Counted from the stretch's first letter, positions 1 through 9,002 are shown. The stretch is DNA of 64,000 bases from Streptomyces zingiberis (GCF_012034935.1 NZ_JAATEN010000009.1:1-64000), one strand, 5' to 3'. Translations and numbers: made by a program. Notes: a model not told the origin generated them from the letters alone.

Positions 1-45
1 GCCGGTTTTCCCGGGCCTTGACGGCCCGGGAAAACCGGCTTTTTT
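1..45 (+). terminator. Rho-independent terminator
   Basis: A perfect 17-bp inverted repeat (1-17 with 23-39) encloses a 5-nt loop and is followed by six T residues at 40-45. It would end a plus-strand transcript entering from the left of the window. This is the only hairpin found here with a clear T tail. Confidence 0.9.
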
Positions 46-158
46 CATGTCCGCCCTCCGGGGCGCCGTGGCCGTTACCTCCCCCTGTGCCCGGCGTGCG
101 CACACCCGGGTAAGGTCAGGGAGCATCGTCGAATACGTCCTCAAGGGGAGGCCGCGGA

Positions 159-767
159 GTGGAGGTCCAGGAGACACGGGTCCAGACGGACCGTGTCCTC
201 ACCATCCCCAACGTGCTCAGTATGGCGCGCCTGGCCGGCGTGCCCCTCTTCCTGTGGCTGATCCTGCTGCCCGAGTTCGGAGGACCGAAAGCGGATGGGT
301 GGGCGCTGCTGGTCCTGGCGCTCAGCGGGGTCAGCGACTACCTGGACGGCAAGCTCGCCCGGCGCTGGAACCAGATCAGCAACCTGGGCCGGATCCTCGA
401 CCCCGCCGCGGACCGGCTGTACATCCTGTCCACGATCGTCGGGCTGACCTGGCGGGGAATCCTCCCCCTCTGGCTGACAGGGGCGCTGCTGGCCCGGGAC
501 CTGATACTGCTCGTGATGGTGGGAATCCTCCGCCGGCACGGCTATCCACCGCCCCAGGTCAACTTTCTCGGCAAGGCGGCGACGTTCAACCTCATGTACG
601 CCTTCCCGTTGCTGCTGCTGAGTGACGGAACCGGCTGGCTGCCTCAGCTGGCCGCCATTTTCGGATGGGCCTTCGCGGGATGGGGTACAACTCTCTATTG
701 GTGGGCAGGAACTCTCTATGTGGTCCAGGTCCGCCGACTCGTGAAGGCGGATACAGGTGCCGACTGA
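159..767 (+). CDS. CDP-alcohol phosphatidyltransferase (phospholipid synthase, integral membrane)
   Basis: A 202-aa membrane enzyme that transfers a phosphatidyl group from CDP-diacylglycerol to an alcohol. The full family motif is present: D60-x2-D63-G64-x2-A67-R68-x8-G77-x3-D81-x3-D85, whose aspartates hold the metal and the CDP. Several hydrophobic helices follow the motif. The GTG at 159 sits just behind a purine-rich AAGGGGAGG. From memory, the Streptomyces orthologue at this syntenic position (next to the nucleotidyltransferase and DUF881 genes) was reported as a eukaryote-type cardiolipin synthase, and the mycobacterial one is called pgsA2. Sequence alone does not tell cardiolipin synthase from phosphatidylglycerophosphate synthase. 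Confidence 0.9.
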   Translation: MEVQETRVQTDRVLTIPNVLSMARLAGVPLFLWLILLPEFGGPKADGWALLVLALSGVSDYLDGKLARRWNQISNLGRILDPAADRLYILSTIVGLTWRGILPLWLTGALLARDLILLVMVGILRRHGYPPPQVNFLGKAATFNLMYAFPLLLLSDGTGWLPQLAAIFGWAFAGWGTTLYWWAGTLYVVQVRRLVKADTGAD

Positions 768-891
768 GCCTGCCCTGACGCGGTGCACCGGCTGAGCGCG
801 ATTTCCCGCGTGCCGGAGCCACGGGTGCATCCGGTGCACCGGACGGCTCGGTCGGTGTGACCGTCGTCTCTTCAAGGAGGACGCTTCCGAC

Positions 892-3387
892 ATGAAGGCC
901 GTCGTGATGGCCGGCGGCGAAGGTACCCGCCTTCGCCCCATGACCTCAAGCATGCCCAAGCCACTGCTGCCGGTTGCGAACCGGCCGATCATGGAGCATG
1001 TACTGAGGCTGCTCAAGCGGCACGGACTGAGCGAGACCGTGGTGACGGTCCAGTTCCTCGCCTCCCTCGTCAAGAATTACTTCGGCGACGGCGAGGAGCT
1101 CGGAATGGAGCTCACCTACGCCAACGAGGAGAAGCCCCTCGGTACCGCCGGCAGTGTCAAGAACGCCGAGGAAGCCCTCAAGGACGACGCCTTCCTCGTC
1201 ATCTCCGGTGACGCCCTCACCGATTTCGACCTCACCGAGCTCATCAATTTCCACCGCGAGAAGGGCGCTCTCGTCACGGTGTGCCTGACCAGGGTGCCGA
1301 ATCCCCTGGAATTCGGTATCACCATCGTCGACGACGAGGGGAAGGTCGAGCGGTTCCTGGAGAAGCCGACCTGGGGCCAGGTCTTCTCGGACACGGTCAA
1401 CACCGGCATCTATGTGATGGAGCCGGAGGTGTTCGACTACGTCGAGGCGGACGTCTCGGTGGACTGGTCGGGTGATGTCTTCCCGCAGCTGATGAAGGAA
1501 GGCAAGCCCGTTTACGGCTACGTCGCCGAGGGCTACTGGGAGGATGTCGGCACCCACGAGAGCTATGTCAAGGCGCAGGCCGACGTGCTCGAGGGCAAGG
1601 TCGACGTGGAGATCGACGGCTTCGAGATCTCCCCCGGGGTATGGGTGGCGGAGGGCGCCGAGGTCCACCCCGACGCGGTGCTGCGCGGGCCCCTCTACGT
1701 CGGGGACTACGCCAAGGTCGAGGCCGGCGTCGAGATCCGTGAGCACACGGTGGTCGGATCCAACGTCGTAGTGAAGAGCGGGGCCTTCCTGCACAAGGCC
1801 GTGCTGCACGACAACGTCTACATCGGCCAGCAGAGCAACCTCCGGGGCTGCGTCGTCGGCAAGAACACCGACATCATGCGGGCCTCCCGCATCGAGGACG
1901 GGGCCGTGATCGGCGACGAGTGCCTCGTCGGCGAAGAATCGATCGTGCAGGGGAATGTCCGGGTCTACCCCTTCAAGACCATCGAGGCCGGTGCTTTCGT
2001 CAACACCTCGGTGATCTGGGAGTCGCGCAGCCAGGCCCAGCTTTTCGGGGCCCGCGGTGTCAGCGGCATCCTCAATGTGGAGATCACGCCGGAGCTGGTC
2101 GTACGGCTCGCCGGGGCGTACGCGACCACGCTGAAGAAGGGCTCGACGGTCACCACGGCGCGTGACCACTCCCGTGGTGCCCGGGCCCTGAAGCGGGCCG
2201 TCATCTCCGCGCTCCAGACCAGCGCCATCGACGTCCGCGACCTGGAGAACGTCCCCCTGCCCGTGGCCCGCCAGCAGACCGCGCGCGGCAGCGCCGGCGG
2301 CATCATGATCCGTACCTCGCCAGGTGTCCCGGACTCCGTCGACATCATGTTCTTCGACGAGCGGGGCGCGGATCTCTCGCAGGCCGGGCAGCGCAAGCTG
2401 GACCGCGTCTACGCCCGTCAGGAGTACCGGCGGGCGTTCCCCGGGGAGATCGGGGACCTTCGCTTCCCGGCGAGCGTCTTCGACGCGTACACCGGTTCCC
2501 TGCTGCGCGCCGTCGACACCACCGGGGTGGAGGAGGCGGGGCTGAAGATCGTGATCGACGCCTCCAACGGCAGCGCCGGGCTGGTCCTGCCCAGCCTGCT
2601 GGGCCGGCTGGGCGTGGACGCCCTGACCATCAACCCCGGTCTGGACGAGTCGCGCCCCACGGAGACGGCGGACGCGCGCCGTGCCGGGCTGGTGCGGCTG
2701 GGGGAGATCGTCTCCTCGGCCCGCGCCGCGTTCGGTGTGCGCTTCGACCCCATCGGTGAGCGGCTGTCGCTCGTCGACGAGCGGGGGCGGATCATCGAGG
2801 ACGACCGGGCCCTGCTGGTCATGCTCGACCTGGTCGCCGCTGAGCGGCGCAGCGGCCGGGTGGCCCTCCCCGTGACCACCACCCGGATCGCCGAGCAGGT
2901 GGCCGCCTACCACGGCACCCAGGTGGAGTGGACCACGACCTCCCCGGACGATCTGACCCGGGTCAGCCGTTCCGAATCCTCGGTCTTCGGCGGGGACGGC
3001 AAGGGCGGCTTCATCGTGCCGGAGTTCAGCAGTGTCTTCGACGGCACGGCGGCCTTCGTCCGGTTGATCGCACTGGTGGCCCGCACCCAGCTGACCCTCA
3101 GCCAGATCGACGCGCGCATCCCGCGGGCCCATGTCTCCCGCCGTGACATCGCGACCCCCTGGGCGGTGAAGGGGCTCGTCATGCGCACCGTGGTGGAGGC
3201 CGCGGGAGACCGGCAGGTGGACACCACCGACGGTGTCCGCGTGGTGGAGGCCGACGGCCGCTGGGTCATGGTCCTGCCCGACCCGGCCGAGGCGGTCACC
3301 CATCTCTGGGCCGAGGGCCCGGACGACGCCTCCGCGCAGGCCCTGCTGGACGAGTGGGCCGCGGTGGTCGACAGCGCCGGCCGCTGA
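892..3387 (+). CDS. Sugar-1-phosphate nucleotidyltransferase fused to a degenerate phosphomutase domain
   Basis: An 831-aa two-domain protein. Residues 1-235 are a nucleotidyltransferase with the signature G8-G-E-G-T-R-L-R-P16 and P22-K23-P24, as in GDP-mannose and dTDP-glucose pyrophosphorylases. A left-handed beta-helix follows (about 245-380). Residues about 400-831 resemble phosphomannomutase/phosphoglucomutase, but its three catalytic loops are altered: I473-R-T-S-P-G478 in place of the phosphoserine TxSHNP loop, F618-D-P-I-G-E-R624 in place of the DGDxDR metal loop, and G700-G-D-G-K-G-G706 in place of the GGExSGH sugar loop. Mannose-1-phosphate guanylyltransferase is the usual annotation. 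The mutase half is probably inactive or regulatory (inference). A strong AAGGAGG at 874-880 fixes the ATG. Confidence 0.88.
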   Translation: MKAVVMAGGEGTRLRPMTSSMPKPLLPVANRPIMEHVLRLLKRHGLSETVVTVQFLASLVKNYFGDGEELGMELTYANEEKPLGTAGSVKNAEEALKDDAFLVISGDALTDFDLTELINFHREKGALVTVCLTRVPNPLEFGITIVDDEGKVERFLEKPTWGQVFSDTVNTGIYVMEPEVFDYVEADVSVDWSGDVFPQLMKEGKPVYGYVAEGYWEDVGTHESYVKAQADVLEGKVDVEIDGFEISPGVWVAEGAEVHPDAVLRGPLYVGDYAKVEAGVEIREHTVVGSNVVVKSGAFLHKAVLHDNVYIGQQSNLRGCVVGKNTDIMRASRIEDGAVIGDECLVGEESIVQGNVRVYPFKTIEAGAFVNTSVIWESRSQAQLFGARGVSGILNVEITPELVVRLAGAYATTLKKGSTVTTARDHSRGARALKRAVISALQTSAIDVRDLENVPLPVARQQTARGSAGGIMIRTSPGVPDSVDIMFFDERGADLSQAGQRKLDRVYARQEYRRAFPGEIGDLRFPASVFDAYTGSLLRAVDTTGVEEAGLKIVIDASNGSAGLVLPSLLGRLGVDALTINPGLDESRPTETADARRAGLVRLGEIVSSARAAFGVRFDPIGERLSLVDERGRIIEDDRALLVMLDLVAAERRSGRVALPVTTTRIAEQVAAYHGTQVEWTTTSPDDLTRVSRSESSVFGGDGKGGFIVPEFSSVFDGTAAFVRLIALVARTQLTLSQIDARIPRAHVSRRDIATPWAVKGLVMRTVVEAAGDRQVDTTDGVRVVEADGRWVMVLPDPAEAVTHLWAEGPDDASAQALLDEWAAVVDSAGR

Positions 3388-3392
3388 GCCGT

Positions 3393-3425
3393 CCCGGCCC
3401 CCGGCGGGACCCGCCGGGGGCCGGG
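3393..3425 (+). terminator. GC-rich hairpin, probable terminator
   Basis: A perfect 15-bp stem (3393-3407 with 3411-3425) and 3-nt loop lie 6 nt after the stop codon of the nucleotidyltransferase gene. There is no T tail, as is common for Streptomyces terminators. Confidence 0.6.
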
Positions 3426-3517
3426 GGCCGGTCCGCCGGCCGATGGCGGACCGGCCTACGGCCCCGTAACGGAGGGCCCGTTCGGAGCCGCCGCCGCGAC
3501 GTGCGACGATGTGCGGC

Positions 3518-4450
3518 ATGTCGCAGCACCCCCCTGATCGGAGTACGCCCGCGCGCCGTTCCCGTCCCGATGCCTCCATGTCGCTGCTGACGAATGTGAC
3601 GGAACACAGCCTGGACGACGGTTACGCCGAGTCGGCCGCACGGCGTGAGGCCGGGGGGACCACCGGGCTGCCGAAGAGCCTGCGGGCGCGGCTCGGCCTC
3701 GCGGCCGGTCTGGCGCTCGTGGCGGCCGTCGTCACCGTCGGCGCCGCCCAGGCTCGGGTCGAGGCGCCGGTGCGGGCGAAGGAACGCGAGGGGCTGATCC
3801 AGCGGATCCAGGACGGCACCGACCGCACCGACGGGCTGGAGTCGACCGTCGAGGCGCTGCGCCGGGAGGTCGGGGAGAAGCAGCAGGAGGCCCTGCGCCG
3901 GCACGGGGGCGGGCGAGGGGAGCTGACGTCGCTGCTGGCCGGGGCGACGCCGGTGAGCGGGCCGGGGGTGAAGTTCGTCGTGGACGACGCCGGGCCCGCC
4001 GACGGCGGCACCGGCGGCCCCCGCGGCAGCAGCAGTTTCTCCGACAGCGGCCGGGTCCGGGACCGGGACATGCAGCGGGTGGTCAACGGTCTGTGGGGGG
4101 CGGGCGCGGAAGCGGTCTCCGTCAACGGCCAGCGGCTCACCTCCGTCTCGGCGATCAGGCGGGCCGGGGAGGCGATACTGGTCGACAACAGGCCGCTGGC
4201 GCCGCCCTACACGGTGCTCGCGGTGGGCGACGGGAAGCGGCTGAGCAGTGAATTCCGCTCGAGTGCGGACGGGGCGTACCTCGCGGTGCTGGAGAAGAAC
4301 TACGGGATCCGGGTCAGCGTCTCGGTGCAGGAGAAGGTCGAACTCCCGGCCGCGCCGAGCCTGATCATCCGCATCGCCGAGCCGCTGGGCGCGGACGGCG
4401 CGGGGAAGAGCGCCGGCGCCACCGAAGACACAGGGAAGGGCATATCGTGA
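3518..4450 (+). CDS. DUF881 family membrane-anchored protein
   Basis: About 310 aa. One transmembrane helix (around residues 52-72) is followed by a charged, coiled-coil-like stretch and a DUF881 domain outside the membrane (about 150-290). Function is unknown; family members adjoin Sbp genes and in Bacillus resemble proteins near the division cluster. The next gene starts inside its stop codon (GTGA), and a second DUF881 gene follows that, so DUF881-Sbp-DUF881 is one translationally coupled unit. ATG 3518 was chosen because the protein then begins MSQHPPD, as in homologues I recall. An ATG at 3509 is also in frame. No clear ribosome-binding site is present. Confidence 0.85.
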   Translation: MSQHPPDRSTPARRSRPDASMSLLTNVTEHSLDDGYAESAARREAGGTTGLPKSLRARLGLAAGLALVAAVVTVGAAQARVEAPVRAKEREGLIQRIQDGTDRTDGLESTVEALRREVGEKQQEALRRHGGGRGELTSLLAGATPVSGPGVKFVVDDAGPADGGTGGPRGSSSFSDSGRVRDRDMQRVVNGLWGAGAEAVSVNGQRLTSVSAIRRAGEAILVDNRPLAPPYTVLAVGDGKRLSSEFRSSADGAYLAVLEKNYGIRVSVSVQEKVELPAAPSLIIRIAEPLGADGAGKSAGATEDTGKGIS

Positions 4451-4779
4451 TCGCCGTACTGGGCCTCGTCGTGGGAGTCGCGGTCGGACTGCTGGTCCGG
4501 CCCGAGGTGCCGGCGGTGGTGGAGCCGTACCTCCCGATCGCCGTGGTGGCCGCGCTCGACGCGGTGTTCGGCGGTCTGCGGTCGATGCTGGACGGCATCT
4601 TCGACGACAAGGTCTTCGTGGTGTCCTTCCTGTCCAACGTGGTGGTGGCCGCGCTGATCGTCTTCCTGGGCGACCAGCTCGGCGTCGGCTCGCAGCTCTC
4701 CACCGGCGTCGTGGTGGTGCTGGGCATCCGGATCTTCTCCAACGCGGCCGCCATCCGCCGTCACGTCTTCCGGGCGTGA
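4447..4779 (+). CDS. sbp: Small basic protein (Sbp, DUF1290)
   Basis: A 110-aa integral membrane protein with three hydrophobic segments and a basic C-terminus (RIFSNAAAIRRHVFRA). It is recognised as the DUF1290/Sbp family. Its molecular role is unknown. It lies between two DUF881 genes and shares GTGA start/stop overlaps with both neighbours, so the three are very probably translated in fixed proportion and may form one membrane complex (inference). Confidence 0.88.
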   Translation: MIAVLGLVVGVAVGLLVRPEVPAVVEPYLPIAVVAALDAVFGGLRSMLDGIFDDKVFVVSFLSNVVVAALIVFLGDQLGVGSQLSTGVVVVLGIRIFSNAAAIRRHVFRA

Positions 4780-5948
4780 GGCCGGTGAACGACGAGCGCG
4801 GGGACGAGAACGTGAGCGGGTACGGCGACGGCGGCCGTGGCGGGAAACCGCCCGGCTTGGCGGGGAGCGTCCCGCCCCGCCACGGGAACGAGCGCGAGGA
4901 CGCGCCGCGCGGGGAGAGGGCCACACCGCCCGTGCCCGGGGGCACCTGGCCCCGGCTGGGCGGCCCGCGCCCGGAACGGCGGCCGCTCCCGGCGGAGGCG
5001 GAGGCGGAGGCGGAGTCCCGGCCGGGAACCGGCCACCCGGCGCCCGGCCGGCCGTTGCCTCCGCGCGCCCACGCGCGGCCTGCCGGGACGGCCGGGCAGG
5101 CCGGGACGGAGGCGTCCGGCCCACCGACCGGGGCCGGGGGACCGGAGATCCCGGAGGGCGGCGCGGAACTCCCGGGTACCCCGTCCGCGGCCGCCGGCCG
5201 CGCCGGGGAGGACGGGGCCGGTGGCGGCCTCACCGGGCGGCAGCGGCTGCGCGCGGCGCTGTGGCCGCCCCGGATCAGCCGCAATCAGCTCATCATGGCG
5301 CTGCTCCTGTTCGTCCTGGGGCTGGGACTGGCGATCCAGGTCCGCTCCACCAATGACGCGAGCGTCCTCCGCGGTGCCCGCCAGGAGGACCTCGTCCGCA
5401 TCCTCGACGAGGTGGACGACCAGACGAAGCGGCTGCAGGAGGAGAAACGGCGACTGGAGGAGCAGCGCACCGAGCTGGAGACCAGCTCCGACCAGGCCGA
5501 GGAGGCGCGTCGGCAGACGGAGCAGCGGAGGCAGCAACTGGGCGTGCTGGCCGGGACGGTGGCCGCCCAGGGACCGGGGCTCTCCATCACCGTCGGCGCG
5601 CCGCGGGGCGGCGTGGACGGTGACCGCCTGCTCGACGCCGTCCAGGAGCTGCGGGCCGCCGGCGCCGAGGCGATCCAGATCAACGAGGTCCGGATCGTGG
5701 CGGACACCTACTTCGCCCAGGACGGCGACCGGGTGCGGATCGACGGCCGGCGGGTGTCCCAGCCCTTCCGGATCCTGGCGATCGGGGACCCCCAGGACCT
5801 GGAGCCGGCCCTGAACATCCCGGGCGGTGTCGTGCAGAGCCTGGAGAAGGAGCAGGCCACGGTGGATGTCAGCGCCGAGGAGAAGATCGTCGTGGACGCC
5901 TTGCGGCCGGAGGATCGGCCTGACTACGCTCGGTCGTCGTCGCCGTGA
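4776..5948 (+). CDS. DUF881 family membrane protein with long low-complexity N-terminus
   Basis: A 390-aa protein. The first about 165 residues are Gly/Pro/Glu-rich and look disordered and cytoplasmic. A transmembrane helix follows (about 171-188), then a strong heptad-like coiled coil rich in Glu, Arg and Gln (about 205-260), and a DUF881 domain to the end. It overlaps the Sbp gene by GTGA. A GTG at 4812 with GGGGACGAG ahead of it is an in-frame alternative start that would drop 12 residues. Function is unknown. Pairing of two DUF881 proteins around Sbp is conserved in actinobacteria. Confidence 0.85.
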   Translation: MRPVNDERGDENVSGYGDGGRGGKPPGLAGSVPPRHGNEREDAPRGERATPPVPGGTWPRLGGPRPERRPLPAEAEAEAESRPGTGHPAPGRPLPPRAHARPAGTAGQAGTEASGPPTGAGGPEIPEGGAELPGTPSAAAGRAGEDGAGGGLTGRQRLRAALWPPRISRNQLIMALLLFVLGLGLAIQVRSTNDASVLRGARQEDLVRILDEVDDQTKRLQEEKRRLEEQRTELETSSDQAEEARRQTEQRRQQLGVLAGTVAAQGPGLSITVGAPRGGVDGDRLLDAVQELRAAGAEAIQINEVRIVADTYFAQDGDRVRIDGRRVSQPFRILAIGDPQDLEPALNIPGGVVQSLEKEQATVDVSAEEKIVVDALRPEDRPDYARSSSP

Positions 5949-6162
5949 GAGGCGGCCGGGCGCCGGAGCGCGGGCGGCGCGCGCGAGGGACACCCCGGGT
6001 GCCCGGGGTTACGGGGGGTCATGGCATCACGAAGGTGGTGCGTGGTGGAAACTGTCTGGTGCGCACGGACGTTGTCTTCACGTCCGCAGCGGCACGGATG
6101 AAGTGCAGCGAGGTTGCGTCCTGCCCCACGGGCGGGTCTGTTTCGGTCAAGGGGAATCGCCC

Positions 6163-6927
6163 GTGAAGTTGTTCGGGAAGTTGTTCGGCAAGAGCGCCCG
6201 CGAAGAGGGCGGCCGGCACCGCGCCGACCGCCCCGAGGAGGGCGTCGCGCACCAGGGAGAGCGGCCGCTCTTCCGGGATGAGGTGGAGGGCGGGGGTGGA
6301 CCCGGCGCGTCCGCTGTTGACCCTGCGGCGTCAGGCCGCATAGGTTCGGCAGCCCAGCCCCCCGGTGGGCCGTCGCAGCAGGAGGGGCAGCCCATGTCGG
6401 CTCTGCCGGTTTGCCAGAGGTGCGGGCACCGGAACGCCGAGGACAGCCGGTTCTGCTCCAACTGTGGCGCGCCGTTGCGCACCGCGCCCTCGGAGCGCCC
6501 CTCGGAGACCACCTCCACCATCTCGATCTCGGGGCTGGAGGCCTACGAGGCGGAGGCGACGGGCCAGACCGCGCCCCCGCTGTCCGCGGAGGCCCAGGCC
6601 GCCGTGGACGACCTGCCGCACGGCTCGGCGCTGCTGGTCGTCCGGCGTGGTCCCAACTCGGGCAGCCGGTTCCTGCTGGACGGTGACCTCACCACCGCGG
6701 GCCGTCATCCGCAGGGTGACATCTTCCTGGACGACGTGACGGTCTCCCGCCGCCATGTGGAGTTCCGGCGCGCCGCGGACGGGTCCTTCACGGTCGCCGA
6801 CGTCGGCAGTCTCAACGGCACCTACGTCAACCGGGAGCGCATCGACTCGGTGCCGCTGGCCAACGGTGACGAGGTGCAGATCGGCAAGTACCGCCTGGTC
6901 TTCTACGCGAGCCAGCGGAGCCTCTGA
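6163..6927 (+). CDS. garA: GarA/OdhI-type FHA protein with zinc ribbon
   Basis: 254 aa. A basic N-terminus (VKLFGKLFGKS) is followed by a zinc ribbon (C84, C87, C98, C101), then an E115-T-T-S118 motif, and a C-terminal FHA domain with GRHPQGDIFLDD, VSRRH and SLNGTYVNRE. In mycobacterial GarA and corynebacterial OdhI the ETTS threonine is phosphorylated by Ser/Thr kinases, which switches binding to 2-oxoglutarate dehydrogenase and glutamate enzymes. Conservation of motif and neighbours suggests the same role in 2-oxoglutarate/glutamate control. GTG 6163, behind AAGGGGA, was chosen. ATG 6394 behind GGAGGGG could give a short form starting just before the zinc ribbon. Confidence 0.82.
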   Translation: MKLFGKLFGKSAREEGGRHRADRPEEGVAHQGERPLFRDEVEGGGGPGASAVDPAASGRIGSAAQPPGGPSQQEGQPMSALPVCQRCGHRNAEDSRFCSNCGAPLRTAPSERPSETTSTISISGLEAYEAEATGQTAPPLSAEAQAAVDDLPHGSALLVVRRGPNSGSRFLLDGDLTTAGRHPQGDIFLDDVTVSRRHVEFRRAADGSFTVADVGSLNGTYVNRERIDSVPLANGDEVQIGKYRLVFYASQRSL

Positions 6928-6943
6928 CCACGGGGGAAGGCCC

Positions 6944-7678
6944 ATGGCCCAGTCATCGCGGGGCGGCGCCGGGTCCGGTGCCGCCCCCGGGGACCGGTTG
7001 CTCGGGATCGGCAGGGTGCTGGGCCTGCTCCGGGAGGAGTTCCCGGAGATCACCGTCTCCAAGATCCGCTTTCTGGAGGCGGAGGGGCTGGTGGAGCCCC
7101 GGCGCACGCCCTCCGGCTACCGGAAGTTCTGCCCGGCCGATGTCGAGCGGCTGGCCCGGGTGCTGCGGATGCAACGTGACCATTACCTGCCACTGAAGGT
7201 CATCCGGGAGCACCTCGACGCCCTGGAGCGGGGTGAACGGCCCGGTGTCCCCGCCCCGGGGGCCCCCGCCGACCCCCTGGAGGCGGTGCTGGAGCACGCT
7301 GAGCCGGCGCCGGCCCGCGTCGACCGTGAACGGCTGCTGGCCGAGACCGGCGCGACCGAGGACGAACTCGCCGCGTGGGAGTCCTACGGCCTGCTCACCC
7401 GCGGGGAGGGCGGAGCGTACGGCCCGGACGCGGTCACCGTCGCCCGGCTCCTCGGCGAGCTGGGCCGCTTCGGGCTGGAACCCCGCCATCTGCGCGTGAT
7501 GAAGGCCGCCGCGGACCGTGAGGCCGGTCTCGTCGAGCAGGTCGTCGCCCCGCTGCGGCGGCACCGGAACCCGCAGACCCGGGCCCACGCCGAGTCCACC
7601 GCGCGCGAGCTGGCGACGCTCTCGCTGCGGCTGCACGCCGCCCTGGTCCAGGCGTCGCTGGGCGTGCGGCTGCGCTGA
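6944..7678 (+). CDS. ftsR: MerR-family regulator, FtsR-like
   Basis: 244 aa. A MerR-type winged helix lies at residues about 20-95 (IGRVLGLLREEFPEITVSK, then YRKF and the wing), and a C-terminal helical domain follows. It starts 17 nt after the FHA gene behind GGGGGAAGG. The orthologue next to odhI in Corynebacterium is FtsR, an activator of ftsZ; the mycobacterial counterpart is Rv1828. Assignment rests on gene order and the winged-helix sequence, so control of ftsZ here is inference. No cysteine metal-binding loop is seen, so it is not a metal sensor. Confidence 0.78.
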   Translation: MAQSSRGGAGSGAAPGDRLLGIGRVLGLLREEFPEITVSKIRFLEAEGLVEPRRTPSGYRKFCPADVERLARVLRMQRDHYLPLKVIREHLDALERGERPGVPAPGAPADPLEAVLEHAEPAPARVDRERLLAETGATEDELAAWESYGLLTRGEGGAYGPDAVTVARLLGELGRFGLEPRHLRVMKAAADREAGLVEQVVAPLRRHRNPQTRAHAESTARELATLSLRLHAALVQASLGVRLR

Positions 7679-7728
7679 GGATGCGCTTCGCCGGGGTGCC
7701 CGACTACCCAAAACGGCCGGGCAGGTCC

Positions 7729-7734
7729 TAGGGT
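7729..7734 (+). promoter_or_regulatory. -10 box TAGGGT, leaderless geometry
   Basis: TAGGGT ends exactly six bases before GTG 7741, and no ribosome-binding site intervenes. This fits a leaderless transcript starting at the start codon. No convincing -35 is visible. Confidence 0.6.
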
Positions 7735-7740
7735 TGCTGT

Positions 7741-8214
7741 GTGAACGAGCTCGACGTTGTGGGTGTCCGGGTGGAAATGCCCTCCAACCAGCCGATCGTG
7801 CTCCTGCGTGAGGTGGGAGGCGACCGGTACCTGCCCATCTGGATCGGACCGGGCGAGGCGACCGCGATCGCCTTCGCCCAGCAGGGCATGGCCCCCGCCC
7901 GGCCGCTGACGCACGACCTGTTCAAGGACGTGCTGGAGGCGGTGGGCCAGGAGCTGACCCAGGTCCGGATCACCGACCTGCGCGAGGGCGTCTTCTACGC
8001 GGAGCTGGTCTTCGCGAGCGGTGTCGAGGTGAGTGCCCGCCCGTCCGACGCCATAGCGCTCGCCCTGCGCACCGGGACCCCGATCTACGGCAGTGACGGC
8101 GTGCTGGACGACGCCGGCATCGCCATCCCGGACGAGCAGGAGGACGAGGTGGAGAAGTTCCGCGAGTTCCTCGACCAGATCTCGCCGGAGGACTTCGGCA
8201 CGAGCAATCAGTAG
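7741..8214 (+). CDS. Bifunctional nuclease (DUF151) family protein
   Basis: 157 aa. The DUF151 fold covers residues about 1-130, with the typical stretches VRVEMPSNQPIVLLRE, LPIWIGPGEA and SARPSDAIALALR. The acidic C-terminal tail resembles a UvrB/C-motif region but is short. Family members in plants and Thermotoga have nuclease or structural activity. The mycobacterial syntenic copy is Rv1829, and its role is unclear. It sits between two MerR regulator genes, and TAGGGT-N6-GTG suggests its own leaderless promoter. Confidence 0.88.
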   Translation: MNELDVVGVRVEMPSNQPIVLLREVGGDRYLPIWIGPGEATAIAFAQQGMAPARPLTHDLFKDVLEAVGQELTQVRITDLREGVFYAELVFASGVEVSARPSDAIALALRTGTPIYGSDGVLDDAGIAIPDEQEDEVEKFREFLDQISPEDFGTSNQ

Positions 8215-8331
8215 CCGGCCAGGAGCCGCTCCGCGGCTCGGCCGCCGCATCCGCTGAGCCGTTCCCCGGCCGTGGTCACGGGAAACCCCTCTCAGGGTGA
8301 TTATCACTCGGCGTGCCGAGCGCGGCGATCG

Positions 8332-8360
8332 TTGACGCACCCCGGGTGACTGCCTACCGT
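8332..8360 (+). promoter_or_regulatory. Promoter of the second MerR gene
   Basis: TTGACG (8332-8337), a 17-bp spacer and TACCGT (8355-8360) make a near-consensus vegetative promoter. Transcription would start near 8367, about 24 nt ahead of GTG 8391. The separate promoter implies the second MerR gene need not be co-transcribed with DUF151. Confidence 0.7.
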
Positions 8361-8390
8361 CGACAAGGCAGGTCAAGGACGGAGGTCGGC

Positions 8391-9002
8391 GTGAGCAGCA
8401 CCGGCGACGGTACAGCGGCGGGCAGTCCCCTTCCGCTCCACGGGGGTGGCGCCGCTCCCGTCCAGAAGACCAACAGGACGGAATCGGCGGCGCCCCCCGC
8501 CCGGGCTTCCACGGTCATCGGGTACCGGGGCCCCACGGCCTGCGCGGCCGCGGGCATCACATACCGGCAGCTCGACTACTGGGCCCGCACGGGGCTGGTG
8601 GAGCCGAGCGTGCGTCCCGCGCAGGGGTCGGGCACCCAGCGCCTCTACAGCACCGAGGACGTGGTGGTCCTCAAGATCGTCAAGCGGTTCCTCGACACCG
8701 GGGTCTCCCTGCAGAACATCCGTGCCGCCGTCCGCCATCTGCGCACCCGCGACCGCGCGGATCTCGCCAGGATGACGCTGATGAGCGACGGCGCGACGGT
8801 GCACGAGTGTTCCTCCCCGGACGAGGTCGTCGGGCTGCTGCAGGGCGGGCACGGCATGTTCGGCATCGCCGTCGGCGTGGTCTGGCGGGACGTGGAGGCG
8901 GCCCTGTCCCAGTTGCACGGGGAACGGGTCGACACCGGGGAGACCCTCGTCGGCCACCACCCCGGTGACGAGCTGGCCCGCCGCCGCAACCGGGCCGGCT
9001 GA
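8391..9002 (+). CDS. MerR-family transcriptional regulator
   Basis: 203 aa. After a 40-residue Ser/Gly/Pro-rich lead comes a MerR helix-turn-helix domain (about 42-115: YRGPTACAAAGITYRQLDYW, then the wing GSGTQRLYSTEDV), then a short effector or dimer region. GTG 8391 is preceded by AAGGACGGAGG and by a clear promoter. The syntenic mycobacterial gene is Rv1830. The target is unknown. It is distinct from the FtsR-like MerR gene two genes upstream; having both flank DUF151 is the conserved order. Confidence 0.85.
   Translation: MSSTGDGTAAGSPLPLHGGGAAPVQKTNRTESAAPPARASTVIGYRGPTACAAAGITYRQLDYWARTGLVEPSVRPAQGSGTQRLYSTEDVVVLKIVKRFLDTGVSLQNIRAAVRHLRTRDRADLARMTLMSDGATVHECSSPDEVVGLLQGGHGMFGIAVGVVWRDVEAALSQLHGERVDTGETLVGHHPGDELARRRNRAG

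Noticed and set aside
946..3579. Long minus-strand open frame of 877 codons opposite the nucleotidyltransferase gene
   Set aside because: High GC leaves antisense frames open. Its product is low-complexity, has no motif, and the plus-strand gene is unmistakable.
6394..6927. ATG 6394 as the sole start of the FHA gene
   Set aside because: It would discard the upstream coding-biased KLFGKLFGKSARE segment with its own ribosome-binding site. It is kept only as a possible internal start.
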